A stretch of 47,491 nt of DNA, from contig JAHFQV010000019.1 of NCBI GenBank assembly GCA_023259175.1, positions 1 to 47,491 of the forward strand, written 5' to 3'. The DNA is from Oxalobacteraceae bacterium. Its GTDB lineage: Bacteria; Pseudomonadota; Gammaproteobacteria; Burkholderiales; Burkholderiaceae_D. Numbering within the stretch: position 1 is the first letter of the stretch; every line of letters begins with the position of its first letter. The position numbers and the translations under genes are program-made. This document shows, in pieces, positions 27,987-36,350 of this stretch. The notes below the pieces were generated by a model that made no database searches, was not told the DNA's origin, and worked only from the letters and a program-made list of their open reading frames with translations.

Positions 27987-29360
27987 CTAATTCGCCTTGA
28001 TCACCATCCCGCTTGGGGTATCTTCCACTTCAAATCCCGCTGATTTAATTTCATCGCGTAGGCGATCTGATTCTGCCCAAAGTTTATTTTGTCGCGCAAC
28101 TTGGCGTTGAGCGACGAGCGCAGCGATGTGTTCAGGAATTTCAGCTTTTTTCGGTTCCCAAGACTGCAAATTCAATCCCAACATGCCGTCGAAGTAGTCG
28201 AGCGTGGCGCGTTTGTCTGATTCTGGAATTGCGGACTTGAGCATTTCCCACATCACGGCAATGGCTTTAGGGAGATTTAAATCGAGATTGATTTCGGTTT
28301 TAAATCTTTGCGCAAATTCCTCATTGATAACGCCGCCCCGCGCCAAACCAAAATAAGTTTCACGCAGGCGGTTTAATCCTGTTTGCGAGGCTTTTAAGGA
28401 TTCCCAACTAAAATTGAGTTGACTGCGATAGTGTGCCGATAAACATAGCCAACGATAGGCGAGTGGGTCGATGCCATCGTCGATTAGCGTTTGTAACCTT
28501 AAGAAATCACCGCTGGATTTTGACATTTTGCCCGCGTCGATTTGCAGGAAGTAGCCATGCATCCAGAAGTTGGCGAGGCGGGTTCCGTGGCAGGCCTGAT
28601 TTTGTGCGATTTCATTGCTGTGATGGATGGCGATATGATCTTCCCCGCCGCAATGGATGTCGAACCATGGTTCTAAGTATTTGGCGGACATAGCAGAGCA
28701 TTCTATATGCCAGCCCGGAAAGCCGCGTCCCCAAGGGCTATCCCATTCCATTTGACGCTGACTGTCTGCCGGACTTAATTTCCATAATGCGAAGTCGGTC
28801 GGGTTCTTTTTTTCGCCTATTTCAATTCGTTTTCCAGCTTCCAAGCCTTCGCGATTGAGGCGTGCGAGGTAGCCGTAATCGTCTTGTTTTGAAGTGTCGA
28901 AATAAACGCCATCCGAAGTAAGGTAGGTATAGCCTTTTTCCTCGATGATGCTGATGAAGTCAATTTGTTCGGCGATATGGTCGGTGGCTTTGCACCAAAT
29001 TTTAGGCGCTAAAATGTGCAATCGGGCGATATCTTCTTTGAACGCGACAGTATATTTTTCCGCGATTTCCCATGCGCTTTGACCCGTGCGGCGCGCACCT
29101 TTTTCCATTTTGTCTTCGCCATCGTCCGCATCCGAAACTAGATGCCCGACGTCAGTAATATTGACGACGTGCCTGACATTGTAGCCATTCAATTCGAGGG
29201 CGCGGCGCAGAATATCTTCAAACAGGTAGGTTCGAAGATTGCCGATGTGCGCGTAGTCATACACTGTTGGACCACAACAATAGAGGCCCACCCAGTCAGT
29301 ATGGATAGGCTTAAAGGTGCGTAAGGAGCGCTCCCAATTGTCGTAAAGTTGAATGTCCAT
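27987..29360 (-). CDS. cysS: Cysteinyl-tRNA synthetase
   Basis: The 457-residue enzyme shows class I features: [26 protein letters not shown] with the HIGH-type motif HIGN and zinc-binding Cys, [13 protein letters not shown] and the [18 protein letters not shown] metal site, and [11 protein letters not shown] (KMSKS). The C-terminal domain has the usual helical [29 protein letters not shown]. Size is typical. It charges tRNA-Cys. It converges with truB. A hairpin with T tract lies 40 bp upstream of its start. Confidence 0.98.
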   Translation of the reverse strand: MDIQLYDNWERSLRTFKPIHTDWVGLYCCGPTVYDYAHIGNLRTYLFEDILRRALELNGYNVRHVVNITDVGHLVSDADDGEDKMEKGARRTGQSAWEIAEKYTVAFKEDIARLHILAPKIWCKATDHIAEQIDFISIIEEKGYTYLTSDGVYFDTSKQDDYGYLARLNREGLEAGKRIEIGEKKNPTDFALWKLSPADSQRQMEWDSPWGRGFPGWHIECSAMSAKYLEPWFDIHCGGEDHIAIHHSNEIAQNQACHGTRLANFWMHGYFLQIDAGKMSKSSGDFLRLQTLIDDGIDPLAYRWLCLSAHYRSQLNFSWESLKASQTGLNRLRETYFGLARGGVINEEFAQRFKTEINLDLNLPKAIAVMWEMLKSAIPESDKRATLDYFDGMLGLNLQSWEPKKAEIPEHIAALVAQRQVARQNKLWAESDRLRDEIKSAGFEVEDTPSGMVIKAN

Positions 29361-29399
29361 GTGTTCAGAAAGTGACTAAATTCGGTAGTGCGTTAGACG

Positions 29400-29444
29400 A
29401 AAAAAACGCGCGTAATCCAGCATTATGCCGTAGCTGGGACGCGC
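29400..29444 (-). terminator. Terminator-like hairpin upstream of cysS (candidate attenuator)
   Basis: Read on the minus strand: GCGCGT (29444-29439), CCAGC (29437-29433), 11-nt loop, GCTGG (29421-29417), ACGCGC (29413-29408), then G and seven T (29406-29400). The stem is interrupted by a small asymmetric bulge. It points towards cysS and no minus-strand gene lies before it, so it is either a leader attenuator or an orphan terminator. Confidence 0.55.
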
Positions 29445-29617
29445 TGTCGATTTTGCTAACGTTGTTGGCGGCGATCAATTGTTGGACAATTTAGCATTGT
29501 GAGAACGATTTTGTTTGATTTGCGCTTTTTGGGGGCATAAACTAAGACTAGACGAATCAATTCCCTTAATTCACTTATTTCCCTTAATTCCCTTTTTTCC
29601 CACGATTCAGGAGTTCT

Positions 29618-30712
29618 ATGGAGCTTCAATACCCGAACGTAAGCGAAGCCGAATGCAGGCTTTTTTATCGTGAGCAAGATCATGCGCAGGGACGTAAAAT
29701 TTTGCGCGTTTTGATGTGGCTTTCTTTCCCGTTGATGTACATCGATTTTATGGTGTTCGGCGACAGCCGTTTGTTTCAAATTCTCTCGGGTTTGCGAATC
29801 GCCTTGTTTGCGTTTTCATTTTGGATGTTGCATGCAGTGGCGCGCGACCCTTCGACCGAAAAATTTGAGAAATTTCTTTATGGATGGGCGATATTGGCGC
29901 TGGTAGTTCAGCTCATGGCCAATGCCTTGTGTACACCACGTTTTCTCGGATACTTTTTCTTAGATGCGTGGCTGTGCTTGGTAGTGCCCGTGGTATTGCC
30001 ATTACGCCTTAGCCATATCCGACAAATTGTGATCGGTTTTTTTGTTTGTGCGGTGGCATTGGCGCTGTTTAAAACTGAGCCCCGTAGTGCTGAGCAATTG
30101 AGCCTAGTGGCGGTACTTTTGTTGAGCGTCTATGCTGGGCAATCGATCACGAGCTTCTTGTTTCGTTACCGCAGCCGCTTGCTGAGCGCCGAACTTGAAT
30201 TGCAACGCAAAGAAAACACCGATGCCGTGACAGGCGTGGCCAATCGCCGTGAATTTTTGCGGGTGGCTGATAATGAATTGCAGCGCCATACCCGATTAGG
30301 CAAGCCACTTTCATTAATGATTTTAGACCTTGATCAACTTAAGCAAATTAATTTGAGTTATGGCCCGGGCTCAGGGGATATGGTGTTGGTTGAGGTGAGT
30401 AAGCGGATTGCGCGGGCAACCCGTAACTATGATTGTTTGGCGCGTTATGGTACGGAAGCGTTTAGTGTGTTGTTACCAGAAGCACCGTTTGAGGTCGCCA
30501 AACAAATTGCAGCGAGAACCCGTTCTACGATAGTGGCGATGCCCGTCGCCGCCTCAGGTAAGCAGCTACGCGTTAGCGCAACGGTGGGTGTCATTACCAT
30601 GGTCGAAGGCGATACCTTAGAAAGTATGCTGCGACGCGCTGAGGACGCGCTTAACACCGCCAAGCACGCGGCGGAAGAAAGTCTGGAATTTTCCGAAACC
30701 ATTAATGGTTGA
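29618..30712 (+). CDS. Membrane-anchored GGDEF-domain protein with degenerate active site
   Basis: The 364-residue protein has five to six hydrophobic helices in residues ~30-190 (MWLSFPLMYIDFMVFG; ILSGLRIALFAFSFWML; AILALVVQLMANALC; FLDAWLCLVVPVVLPL; VIGFFVCAVALALF; VAVLLLSVYAGQSI), then a GGDEF domain starting DAVTGVANRREFLR. The signature loop is GTEAF (278-282) rather than GGDEF/GGEEF, and the substrate-binding segment reads DLDQLKQINLSYGPGSGD, without the usual IND Asp. Diguanylate cyclase activity is therefore doubtful; it may bind nucleotide or partner proteins. CAGGAG precedes the ATG. Upstream is a short TTCCCTTAATTC direct repeat. Confidence 0.85.
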   Translation: MELQYPNVSEAECRLFYREQDHAQGRKILRVLMWLSFPLMYIDFMVFGDSRLFQILSGLRIALFAFSFWMLHAVARDPSTEKFEKFLYGWAILALVVQLMANALCTPRFLGYFFLDAWLCLVVPVVLPLRLSHIRQIVIGFFVCAVALALFKTEPRSAEQLSLVAVLLLSVYAGQSITSFLFRYRSRLLSAELELQRKENTDAVTGVANRREFLRVADNELQRHTRLGKPLSLMILDLDQLKQINLSYGPGSGDMVLVEVSKRIARATRNYDCLARYGTEAFSVLLPEAPFEVAKQIAARTRSTIVAMPVAASGKQLRVSATVGVITMVEGDTLESMLRRAEDALNTAKHAAEESLEFSETING

Positions 30713-31011
30713 GCGTGTTTGTTAGTAGTTGATGCCTGATTTTTACGCATTTTAACAACACTGTGAAAGTCTTCGTTCGATCTCTTTGATTTTCATCTTT
30801 TGCGCCTTGAAGTGTCGCTAAGTCCCTGTTTTTTCGTCGATTTTTGCCTTTTTTTGCAAGCAATGCAGTCCCCTCAGTATTTCTAGATCGTTCTTGTTCA
30901 CCAGCCTGTTCTTGTGTTGGTAAAAAATGTAAGCAATACTTGCATACCGTTTTTGGATAACATTTTGTGCGGCATTGTTATGGGCTTCGAAAAATGAATA
31001 GGTGAAATGAA

Positions 31012-31548
31012 ATGTCCTGGGTTTTGAAATCAATTGTGTTTGTGAGCTGTATGAGCACGCTAGCGTTCGCTTCCGCACAAGCTTTGGTTGAAGTTGAAAA
31101 ATTTGTTTGGACTGACGGAGTTGATCGTGGAAATCTGCAGTTCCGGGGGGTTTTAAACAACCCCATGCACGGAAAAACGGTCTACCTCTGGATGCAGTTG
31201 AAAGGCTCGCCTGCGTTGTTGGCGGCCTTACGGAAACGACCGGCGGGCAGTATTCCAATTCGGCATGCATGGTATCGGTATACGAGCGATGCCGTGAATG
31301 CGGATGCGCCAGATGAGCTTGATCTCGCTGTCGATCTGCAAATCGGTAAGAAAGAAGTTTTAGGAAAATTGCAGTACGAAGTCGATGCGAAGGGCGCATT
31401 CCATTGGCGGGTCTGGAGCGGAAAAAAACAATTAACACCTGGCGTTTGGCGAGTCGATTTGACTTACGCCTCCGGCGTACCCGTGGTGTGTGCGAGTGAG
31501 GATGATGCAAATCAGCCCTGCAAATTTATCATAGAGGTAAAACGATGA
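31012..31548 (+). CDS. Exported protein, possibly DUF2914-like
   Basis: The 178-residue product has a clear signal peptide (LKSIVFVSCMSTLAFASAQA) and a small beta domain. The middle and end (VYLWMQLKGSP, HAWYRY, FHWRVWSGKKQLTPGVWRVDLTY) resemble the W-rich strands of DUF2914 domains, where a WRVYSSK...G.W.V pattern recurs. This is from memory and not certain. A Cys pair near the C-terminus (VVCASEDDANQPC) could form a disulfide in the periplasm. AGGTG precedes the ATG. Its stop overlaps the next start (ATGA at 31545-31548), so the two are translationally coupled. Confidence 0.7.
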   Translation: MSWVLKSIVFVSCMSTLAFASAQALVEVEKFVWTDGVDRGNLQFRGVLNNPMHGKTVYLWMQLKGSPALLAALRKRPAGSIPIRHAWYRYTSDAVNADAPDELDLAVDLQIGKKEVLGKLQYEVDAKGAFHWRVWSGKKQLTPGVWRVDLTYASGVPVVCASEDDANQPCKFIIEVKR

Positions 31549-32693
31549 GTGATGTTGTGATCGATCATGCACCCGAAGACAATACTAATGATTCGGTGAA
31601 TTTGAGTGCGCTAGGGCGGCGCAATAATTTGAGTCTTGCGACCTCGATACGTGATGCTGAAATTTTGATGGCCTATGCATCCCAATTCGGTCAGTCGGTC
31701 GAAGAAGAAATTATCAAGGTCGTGGTGGTGAGCAGTAGTCTGTATGCCAATGGCAAAATGGGGGATGCGGAAGAGACTCAATTTTGGCTCGCCTTTAATG
31801 CCTTGTCGAAAAAAGTTTCGCCTGTTTCCGTCATGAGCTTACAGTCAATACTCGAACCTGATAGCGTCGAGTCGCGCTCGATTTTTGGTATGCGTTTGCC
31901 GAAAAGGTCATTGGCTCGTCGTGCCGTTCAGTGGTATACCTTTCTTGCAATCGCTACTTTGTTTTTACTTTTATCGGTGCAAATTTACTGGCTTTTCGGA
32001 ACCAGTATTACCAATGATATTCAAAAAATTGCCGATAAGCGTACCGATGTTAGCGCGAAGTTGGGTGCGATGAAGGCGGTCAATGCGATATCGAATGGCG
32101 TGACTGCGAAAGATGAGGCGACCAATAAACTACTTGATAATTCTTCCTCAGACTTGAATATGAATGCGCTGATCGCGCAGGAAGATACCTTAGAATTACA
32201 TCTAGAATCAAGTTACGAGGCTTTGCGCGCTTGGAGTGAAATTTGGCCCAAAATTTTAGAAATCACGCGCTCAAAAAACGCCAGTGATCCTGATAAAAAA
32301 ATTCAATTCAATGCTGTGCTATTACAGTCTTCACTGCGAAAAATCGAAGTCTTGCAAAAATATTTTCTACCGCTTTTATACGGCTTGCTAGGAACCTGTG
32401 TTTATGTTTTGCGCAGCCTATCGACTGAGATTTCAGCTCGCACTTATTCCGAGGCTTCCAACATTGGTTTTCGAATTCGGCTTTATCTCGGTGCCTTAGG
32501 CGGTATGGTGATTGCGTGGTTTATTCAACCCGATACCGCTGACGGTATGTTTAAATCATTGTCACCGTTTGCGCTCGCATTTTTAGCGGGCTACAGTGTG
32601 GAGATTGTATTCTCAGCGATGGATAGATTTTTGGTCGCGTTTACTGATAAACAAGTGGATAAACAAGCGACCAACAGAAACGCCGCTACTTAG
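31545..32693 (+). CDS. Integral membrane protein of unknown function with coiled middle region
   Basis: A 382-residue protein. The N-terminal ~125 residues are cytosolic (LSLATSIRDAEILMAYASQFGQ; VVVVSSSLYANGKMG). A first helix (WYTFLAIATLFLLLSVQIYWLF) is followed by a hydrophilic, helix-rich segment with repeated K/D/E patterns, then three helices (YFLPLLYGLLGTCVYVL; LYLGALGGMVIAWF; LSPFALAFLAGYSVEIVFSAMDRFL). I recall proteins with the last block in several proteobacteria, without an assigned role. It is coupled to the exported protein upstream and ends directly against the convergent MocR gene (no gap). Confidence 0.75.
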   Translation: MSDVVIDHAPEDNTNDSVNLSALGRRNNLSLATSIRDAEILMAYASQFGQSVEEEIIKVVVVSSSLYANGKMGDAEETQFWLAFNALSKKVSPVSVMSLQSILEPDSVESRSIFGMRLPKRSLARRAVQWYTFLAIATLFLLLSVQIYWLFGTSITNDIQKIADKRTDVSAKLGAMKAVNAISNGVTAKDEATNKLLDNSSSDLNMNALIAQEDTLELHLESSYEALRAWSEIWPKILEITRSKNASDPDKKIQFNAVLLQSSLRKIEVLQKYFLPLLYGLLGTCVYVLRSLSTEISARTYSEASNIGFRIRLYLGALGGMVIAWFIQPDTADGMFKSLSPFALAFLAGYSVEIVFSAMDRFLVAFTDKQVDKQATNRNAAT

Positions 32694-34127
32694 CTACTTA
32701 ATCTCTTTCTGTAAAAAATCCCAAACACCCGCGTCGCTCATCGCAGCAACGTTTAAGCGCATGCGGGTGGAGGGGAGCTGATGCGGCGAAAACAAACTTC
32801 CCGGTGCAATTAAGATTCCTTTTTCCAGCGCTTTTTCGGTGAGCGCTATCGTGTCTGTCCCAGTCTCCACCCACAAAAACATCCCTGCAGGCGTGTGATA
32901 CTCGACCTGCATGCCCAATTTTTCGACACGTGCCGTGACCTCGTTGCGGGCGGTATCGAGCTTGCTGCGAATTCTATCGACATGCTTGCGGTAATGCCCT
33001 TCCGATAAAACTTTATGCACTACGCGTTCACAGATCTCGTTGGTGGTGAGGGTGGAGAGCATTTTCCGGTCAGATAAACGAATTGCAGTTTGATGCGAAG
33101 TTGCTATAAATCCTACCCTTAAATTGGCCGCGAGCGTTTTTGAAAATCCGCCCAGATAGATCACGCGATTGAGCTGGTCTAAAGATGCAATGCGGGTCGC
33201 CGCTTGCACTGCGGAACCCGGATGTATGTCGCAATAAATATCGTCTTCCACAATCATGAAGTCGTGTTGCTCCGCTGTTCTCAGCACTTGAAAAGCCTTT
33301 GCGGCCGAAAGCGAAGTGGAAGTGGGATTGTGTAAAACCGAGTGAATGATGTAGAGCTTGGGTTTGTGTAGTGCGGCTAGTTCGGCTAATTTGGCGACAT
33401 CGGGGCCATCGTGCAAACGTGGAATCCCAATCACTTTGGTACCCAATGTGGCGAAGGTCCCGAACATTAAAAACCACGCTGGGTCATCTACAAAAATAGT
33501 GTCACCGGGTTGGGTAAATTCGCGCGCAACCAAGTCGAGTGCTTGCGTCACACCATTAGTGGTAAGGATTTGTTCGGGTGCGGCGGCAATTTCCAATTCG
33601 GCGAGTTTAAGTTGTAATTGCTGACGGAGTGGTAGAAAGCCTTGCTGCGTGCCGTAGTGTAGTAAGAGATTTTGGTTTAAGCGACTAATCGATCGTAAGC
33701 CATTGGCGACCAATTCACCGTCCAGCCATTCGTGAGGGAGTAGACCCGATCCAGGCATTTTTTGCGGCGGCAATTGCCGGAACATATTGCGTATCAGCCA
33801 GACCACGTCTGGTTGCTGCGAGCTGGGTAAAACTTGGGCAATGGGTCCAGTATTGCCGAGCAAAGAGGCACGTTCACGGACGAAAAATCCCGAGCCGCGA
33901 CGTGATTCGAGATAGCCATTGGCGACCAAACGGTCGTAAGCCTCGACCACCGTGAAGCGCGAGACTTTTTGTTCATCGGCGAACTGGCGTATCGACGGCA
34001 TACGCGAACCGGTGCGCAATAGTTTGTCATCGATACGACAGGCGACCGAATGCACAATTTGTTCTACTAAAGAACCACCCGAATCGCGTGACACCATGGG
34101 GCTGGACAGCTGCGGTGTGGAACGCAT
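32694..34127 (-). CDS. MocR/PdxR-type transcriptional regulator (GntR HTH fused to aminotransferase fold)
   Basis: The 477-residue protein has a GntR winged helix at residues ~20-90 (SLVEQIVHSVACRIDD, GSRMPSIRQFADEQKVSRFTVVEAYDRLVANGYLESRRGSGFFV) joined to a full class I aminotransferase-like domain. The latter has FVDDPAWFLMFGTFATLG, IVEDDIYCDIHPG and GGFSKTLAANLRVGF with the PLP lysine. GGAG precedes the ATG. Such regulators sense PLP or amino compounds and usually control the divergent gene, here a RidA plus an aminotransferase. Three TGTATTGGT repeats lie directly upstream. Confidence 0.93.
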   Translation of the reverse strand: MRSTPQLSSPMVSRDSGGSLVEQIVHSVACRIDDKLLRTGSRMPSIRQFADEQKVSRFTVVEAYDRLVANGYLESRRGSGFFVRERASLLGNTGPIAQVLPSSQQPDVVWLIRNMFRQLPPQKMPGSGLLPHEWLDGELVANGLRSISRLNQNLLLHYGTQQGFLPLRQQLQLKLAELEIAAAPEQILTTNGVTQALDLVAREFTQPGDTIFVDDPAWFLMFGTFATLGTKVIGIPRLHDGPDVAKLAELAALHKPKLYIIHSVLHNPTSTSLSAAKAFQVLRTAEQHDFMIVEDDIYCDIHPGSAVQAATRIASLDQLNRVIYLGGFSKTLAANLRVGFIATSHQTAIRLSDRKMLSTLTTNEICERVVHKVLSEGHYRKHVDRIRSKLDTARNEVTARVEKLGMQVEYHTPAGMFLWVETGTDTIALTEKALEKGILIAPGSLFSPHQLPSTRMRLNVAAMSDAGVWDFLQKEIK

Positions 34128-34142
34128 TTGATCTCCAAGTTT

Positions 34143-34208
34143 TGTATTGGTGAAAACACCGTGACAGTGTGAAATCTATTTAATAAATTGTATTGGTACT
34201 GTATTGGT
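34143..34208. promoter_or_regulatory. Probable MocR operator: three TGTATTGGT direct repeats
   Basis: TGTATTGGT occurs at 34143-34151, 34189-34197 and 34200-34208. The last two start 11 bp apart, one helical turn, as expected of a dimer binding on one DNA face. They lie 16 to 81 bp upstream of the regulator start. Direct-repeat operators are known for GabR/PdxR-like proteins. The assignment to this regulator is inferred. Confidence 0.65.
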
Positions 34209-34438
34209 TTTTGCGGGTAGGATAGCACATATTCAAGACGTGAAAAGTGTTTGATGTGATTTAAATTTGTTCAAAAATCGTAATGCGAAAATATGATTTT
34301 TGAGGAGAATTGACATGAATTCTGAAATTTTTCCTTAAATTGAGGGGCGAGCCGCGGTATCGGGGGGTGTTATTCGGGGAAATGCCCCGTACAATGTAGC
34401 CTGTCCGTAACCCACCATGCCCTAAAAGGAAATGAGAA
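34209..34438 (+). promoter_or_regulatory. Divergent control region; weak promoter for ridA
   Basis: TACAAT (34390-34395) is a good -10 with a poor -35 (TGTTAT, 34368-34373, 16-bp spacer), which suits an activated promoter. A CGGGG/CCCCG stem overlaps the spacer. AAGGAAAT precedes the ridA ATG. Otherwise no structure was recognised. Confidence 0.4.
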
Positions 34439-34900
34439 ATGTCGATTTACGCGAAATTGAAAGAATTGCAAATTGAATTGCCCGCTGTTGCTGCACCCGC
34501 CGCCGCTTATGTGATGCATGCCCAAACTGGGAATCTGGTTTTTATTTCGGGTCATATTGCCAAAAAAGAGGGCAAAGTTTGGGTCGGTCAGTTAGGTAAA
34601 AATATGGAAACTGCAGAAGGAAAATTGGCTGCGCGTGCGATCGCAATTGATTTGATGGCGACTTTGCAGGATGCCTGCGGTGGCGATTTGACCCGTGTCA
34701 AACGCGTCGTCAAATTAATGAGTTTGGTCAATTCCACGCCTGAATATACTGAGCAGCATTTGGTAACGAATGGTGCGTCTGAATTGATTGGCGAAATTTT
34801 TGGTGAGCAAGGTAAGCATGCGCGCTCAGCTTTTGGTGTGGCGCAGATTCCACTCGGTGCCTGCGTAGAAATTGAAATGATCGTTGAGATCGAATCTTAA
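34439..34900 (+). CDS. RidA family protein (second copy)
   Basis: The 153-residue protein is of the longer RidA/YjgF-like class: KELQIELPAVAAPAAAYVMHAQTGNLVFISGHIAKKEGK, with a core LAARAIAIDLMATLQDACGGDLTRVKRVVKLMSLVNS and a C-terminus HARSAFGVAQIPLGACVEIEMIVEIE (fragments). The Arg of the cleft appears in HARSAFG, while the GARVEIE-type end reads GACVEIE. RidA proteins clear 2-aminoacrylate and similar imines formed by PLP enzymes, which fits its position 28 bp before an aminotransferase. Translated from ATG 34439. Confidence 0.9.
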   Translation: MSIYAKLKELQIELPAVAAPAAAYVMHAQTGNLVFISGHIAKKEGKVWVGQLGKNMETAEGKLAARAIAIDLMATLQDACGGDLTRVKRVVKLMSLVNSTPEYTEQHLVTNGASELIGEIFGEQGKHARSAFGVAQIPLGACVEIEMIVEIES

Positions 34901-34928
34901 AGTTTTATTTTTTGTGAAGTGAATAAAA

Positions 34929-36122
34929 ATGAGTCTGCCTAATTTGAACACCCTTACTTGGAAATTTTCTCAGCGCGCAGAGCAGTTGCAAAGCTCCGCG
35001 ATTCGTGAAATTTTGAAAATCACGATGCGTCCCGAAGTGATTTCTTTTGCCGGTGGTTTGCCATCGCCAGAGACGTTTCCAGTGGAACGTATGCGTGCCG
35101 CTTTCGATAAAGTTTTGTCGGAAAATGGTAAAGCCGCTTTGCAATATGGGCCTACCGATGGTTATGCACCTTTGCGTCAATTCATCGCCGATTCTTTGTC
35201 CACTGCCGATTGCAAAATCGTGCCTGAACAAATCATGATGACTTCAGGTTCGCAGCAAGGTCTTGATTTACTGGCCAAAGTATTGGTCGATGAGGGCAGT
35301 AAAATTTTGGTGGAAACACCGAGCTACCTAGGCGCATTGCAAGCATTTTCAGTCTACCAACCGGAGTTTGTATCGGTTGAAATGGATGATCATGGTGTCG
35401 TGCCTGCTTCCGTTGCAGCCAAGGGTGAGGGCGCTAAATTATTTTATGCGTTGCCGAATTTTCAAAATCCGACAGGCCGTACTTTGTCGATAGAGCGTCG
35501 TAAAGAATTGGTCGAAACCTGTGCTCGCATGGGAATTCCTTTGATCGAAGATAATCCCTATGGTGACTTGTGCTATAGCGGAGAACCCTTGCCTAAGCTC
35601 TTGAATATGAATCCAGATGGTGTGATTTATCTCGGTTCTTTCTCCAAGATTTTAACGCCTGGTATTCGCTTGGGTTATATTGTCGCGCCTATGCCTATCG
35701 TTCGCAAATTGGAGCAAGCTAAACAAGCCACCGATTTGCATACCGCGACGCTGACGCAAATGGCGGTCTATGAAGTGATTAAAGACGGCTTCTTAAAAGA
35801 ACATATTCCGAATATTCGTCGCTTGTACTCATCTCAATGCAATGTCATGCTCGAAGCGATGAGTAAGAATTTTCCAGCAGGCGTGAGCTGGACGCGTCCC
35901 GAAGGCGGCATGTTCATTTGGGTGACTTTGCCTAAACATATCGATAGCAAAGAATTGCTTGATGCAGCAATTGCGAATAATGTGGCCTTCGTTCCGGGTG
36001 GTCCTTTCTATGCAAATGAAGCCGAGACCAATACCTTCCGCTTAAGTTTCGTCACCGTGCCACCGGCGAAAATCAATGAAGGCATAGAGAAAATTGCCAA
36101 GCTTATCCAAGCTCGTATGTAG
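34929..36122 (+). CDS. PLP-dependent aminotransferase, class I/II (2-aminoadipate transaminase-like)
   Basis: The 397-residue fold type I enzyme starts with SSAIREILKITMRPEVISFAGGLPSPETFP, typical of LysN/2-aminoadipate and related aminotransferases. Further motifs are YGPTDGYAPLRQF, NFQNPTGRTLS, IEDNPYGDLCY, and YLGSFSKILTPGIRLGY with PLP Lys240, then FRLSFVTVPPAKINEGI carrying the substrate-carboxylate Arg. Preferred amino donor is unknown; leucine, aminoadipate or kynurenine-type substrates all occur in the family. It forms an operon with the RidA gene and is followed by a terminator. Confidence 0.92.
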   Translation: MSLPNLNTLTWKFSQRAEQLQSSAIREILKITMRPEVISFAGGLPSPETFPVERMRAAFDKVLSENGKAALQYGPTDGYAPLRQFIADSLSTADCKIVPEQIMMTSGSQQGLDLLAKVLVDEGSKILVETPSYLGALQAFSVYQPEFVSVEMDDHGVVPASVAAKGEGAKLFYALPNFQNPTGRTLSIERRKELVETCARMGIPLIEDNPYGDLCYSGEPLPKLLNMNPDGVIYLGSFSKILTPGIRLGYIVAPMPIVRKLEQAKQATDLHTATLTQMAVYEVIKDGFLKEHIPNIRRLYSSQCNVMLEAMSKNFPAGVSWTRPEGGMFIWVTLPKHIDSKELLDAAIANNVAFVPGGPFYANEAETNTFRLSFVTVPPAKINEGIEKIAKLIQARM

Positions 36123-36208
36123 GAATTGTGCGCGTAAGCCTGGTTTGTTGCCTTATTGATGAAGTGGATGTGAAAAACACTATCAGCACATACTATGGAA
36201 TCTTACTT

Positions 36209-36241
36209 AAACCCGTCAGTGATTTGCCTGACGGGTTTTTT
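36209..36241 (+). terminator. Intrinsic terminator after the aminotransferase gene
   Basis: Perfect 11-bp stem (36209-36219 with 36228-36238), 8-nt loop, six T at the end. It closes the ridA-aminotransferase operon. Confidence 0.92.
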
Positions 36242-36350
36242 GTATCTATGCTGTGCTCAATTCGTCATTGATCTGTCGACTGAGGTCAAGACATCGCCGG
36301 TGCCTTGGCTTATGCTTCCCGCAAAGATGAACAGCAAATGAAAAGGGTAA

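Noticed and set aside
29552-29605. TTCCCTTAATTC direct repeats before the GGDEF gene
   Set aside because: Short, imperfect and low in complexity; could be slippage, with no clear regulatory pattern.
30818-31510. 230-codon minus-strand frame
   Set aside because: It is antisense to the exported-protein gene at 31012-31548, which has a signal peptide, ribosome-binding site and coupling to the next gene; the minus frame is rich in Arg/His/Ser as expected of a shadow.
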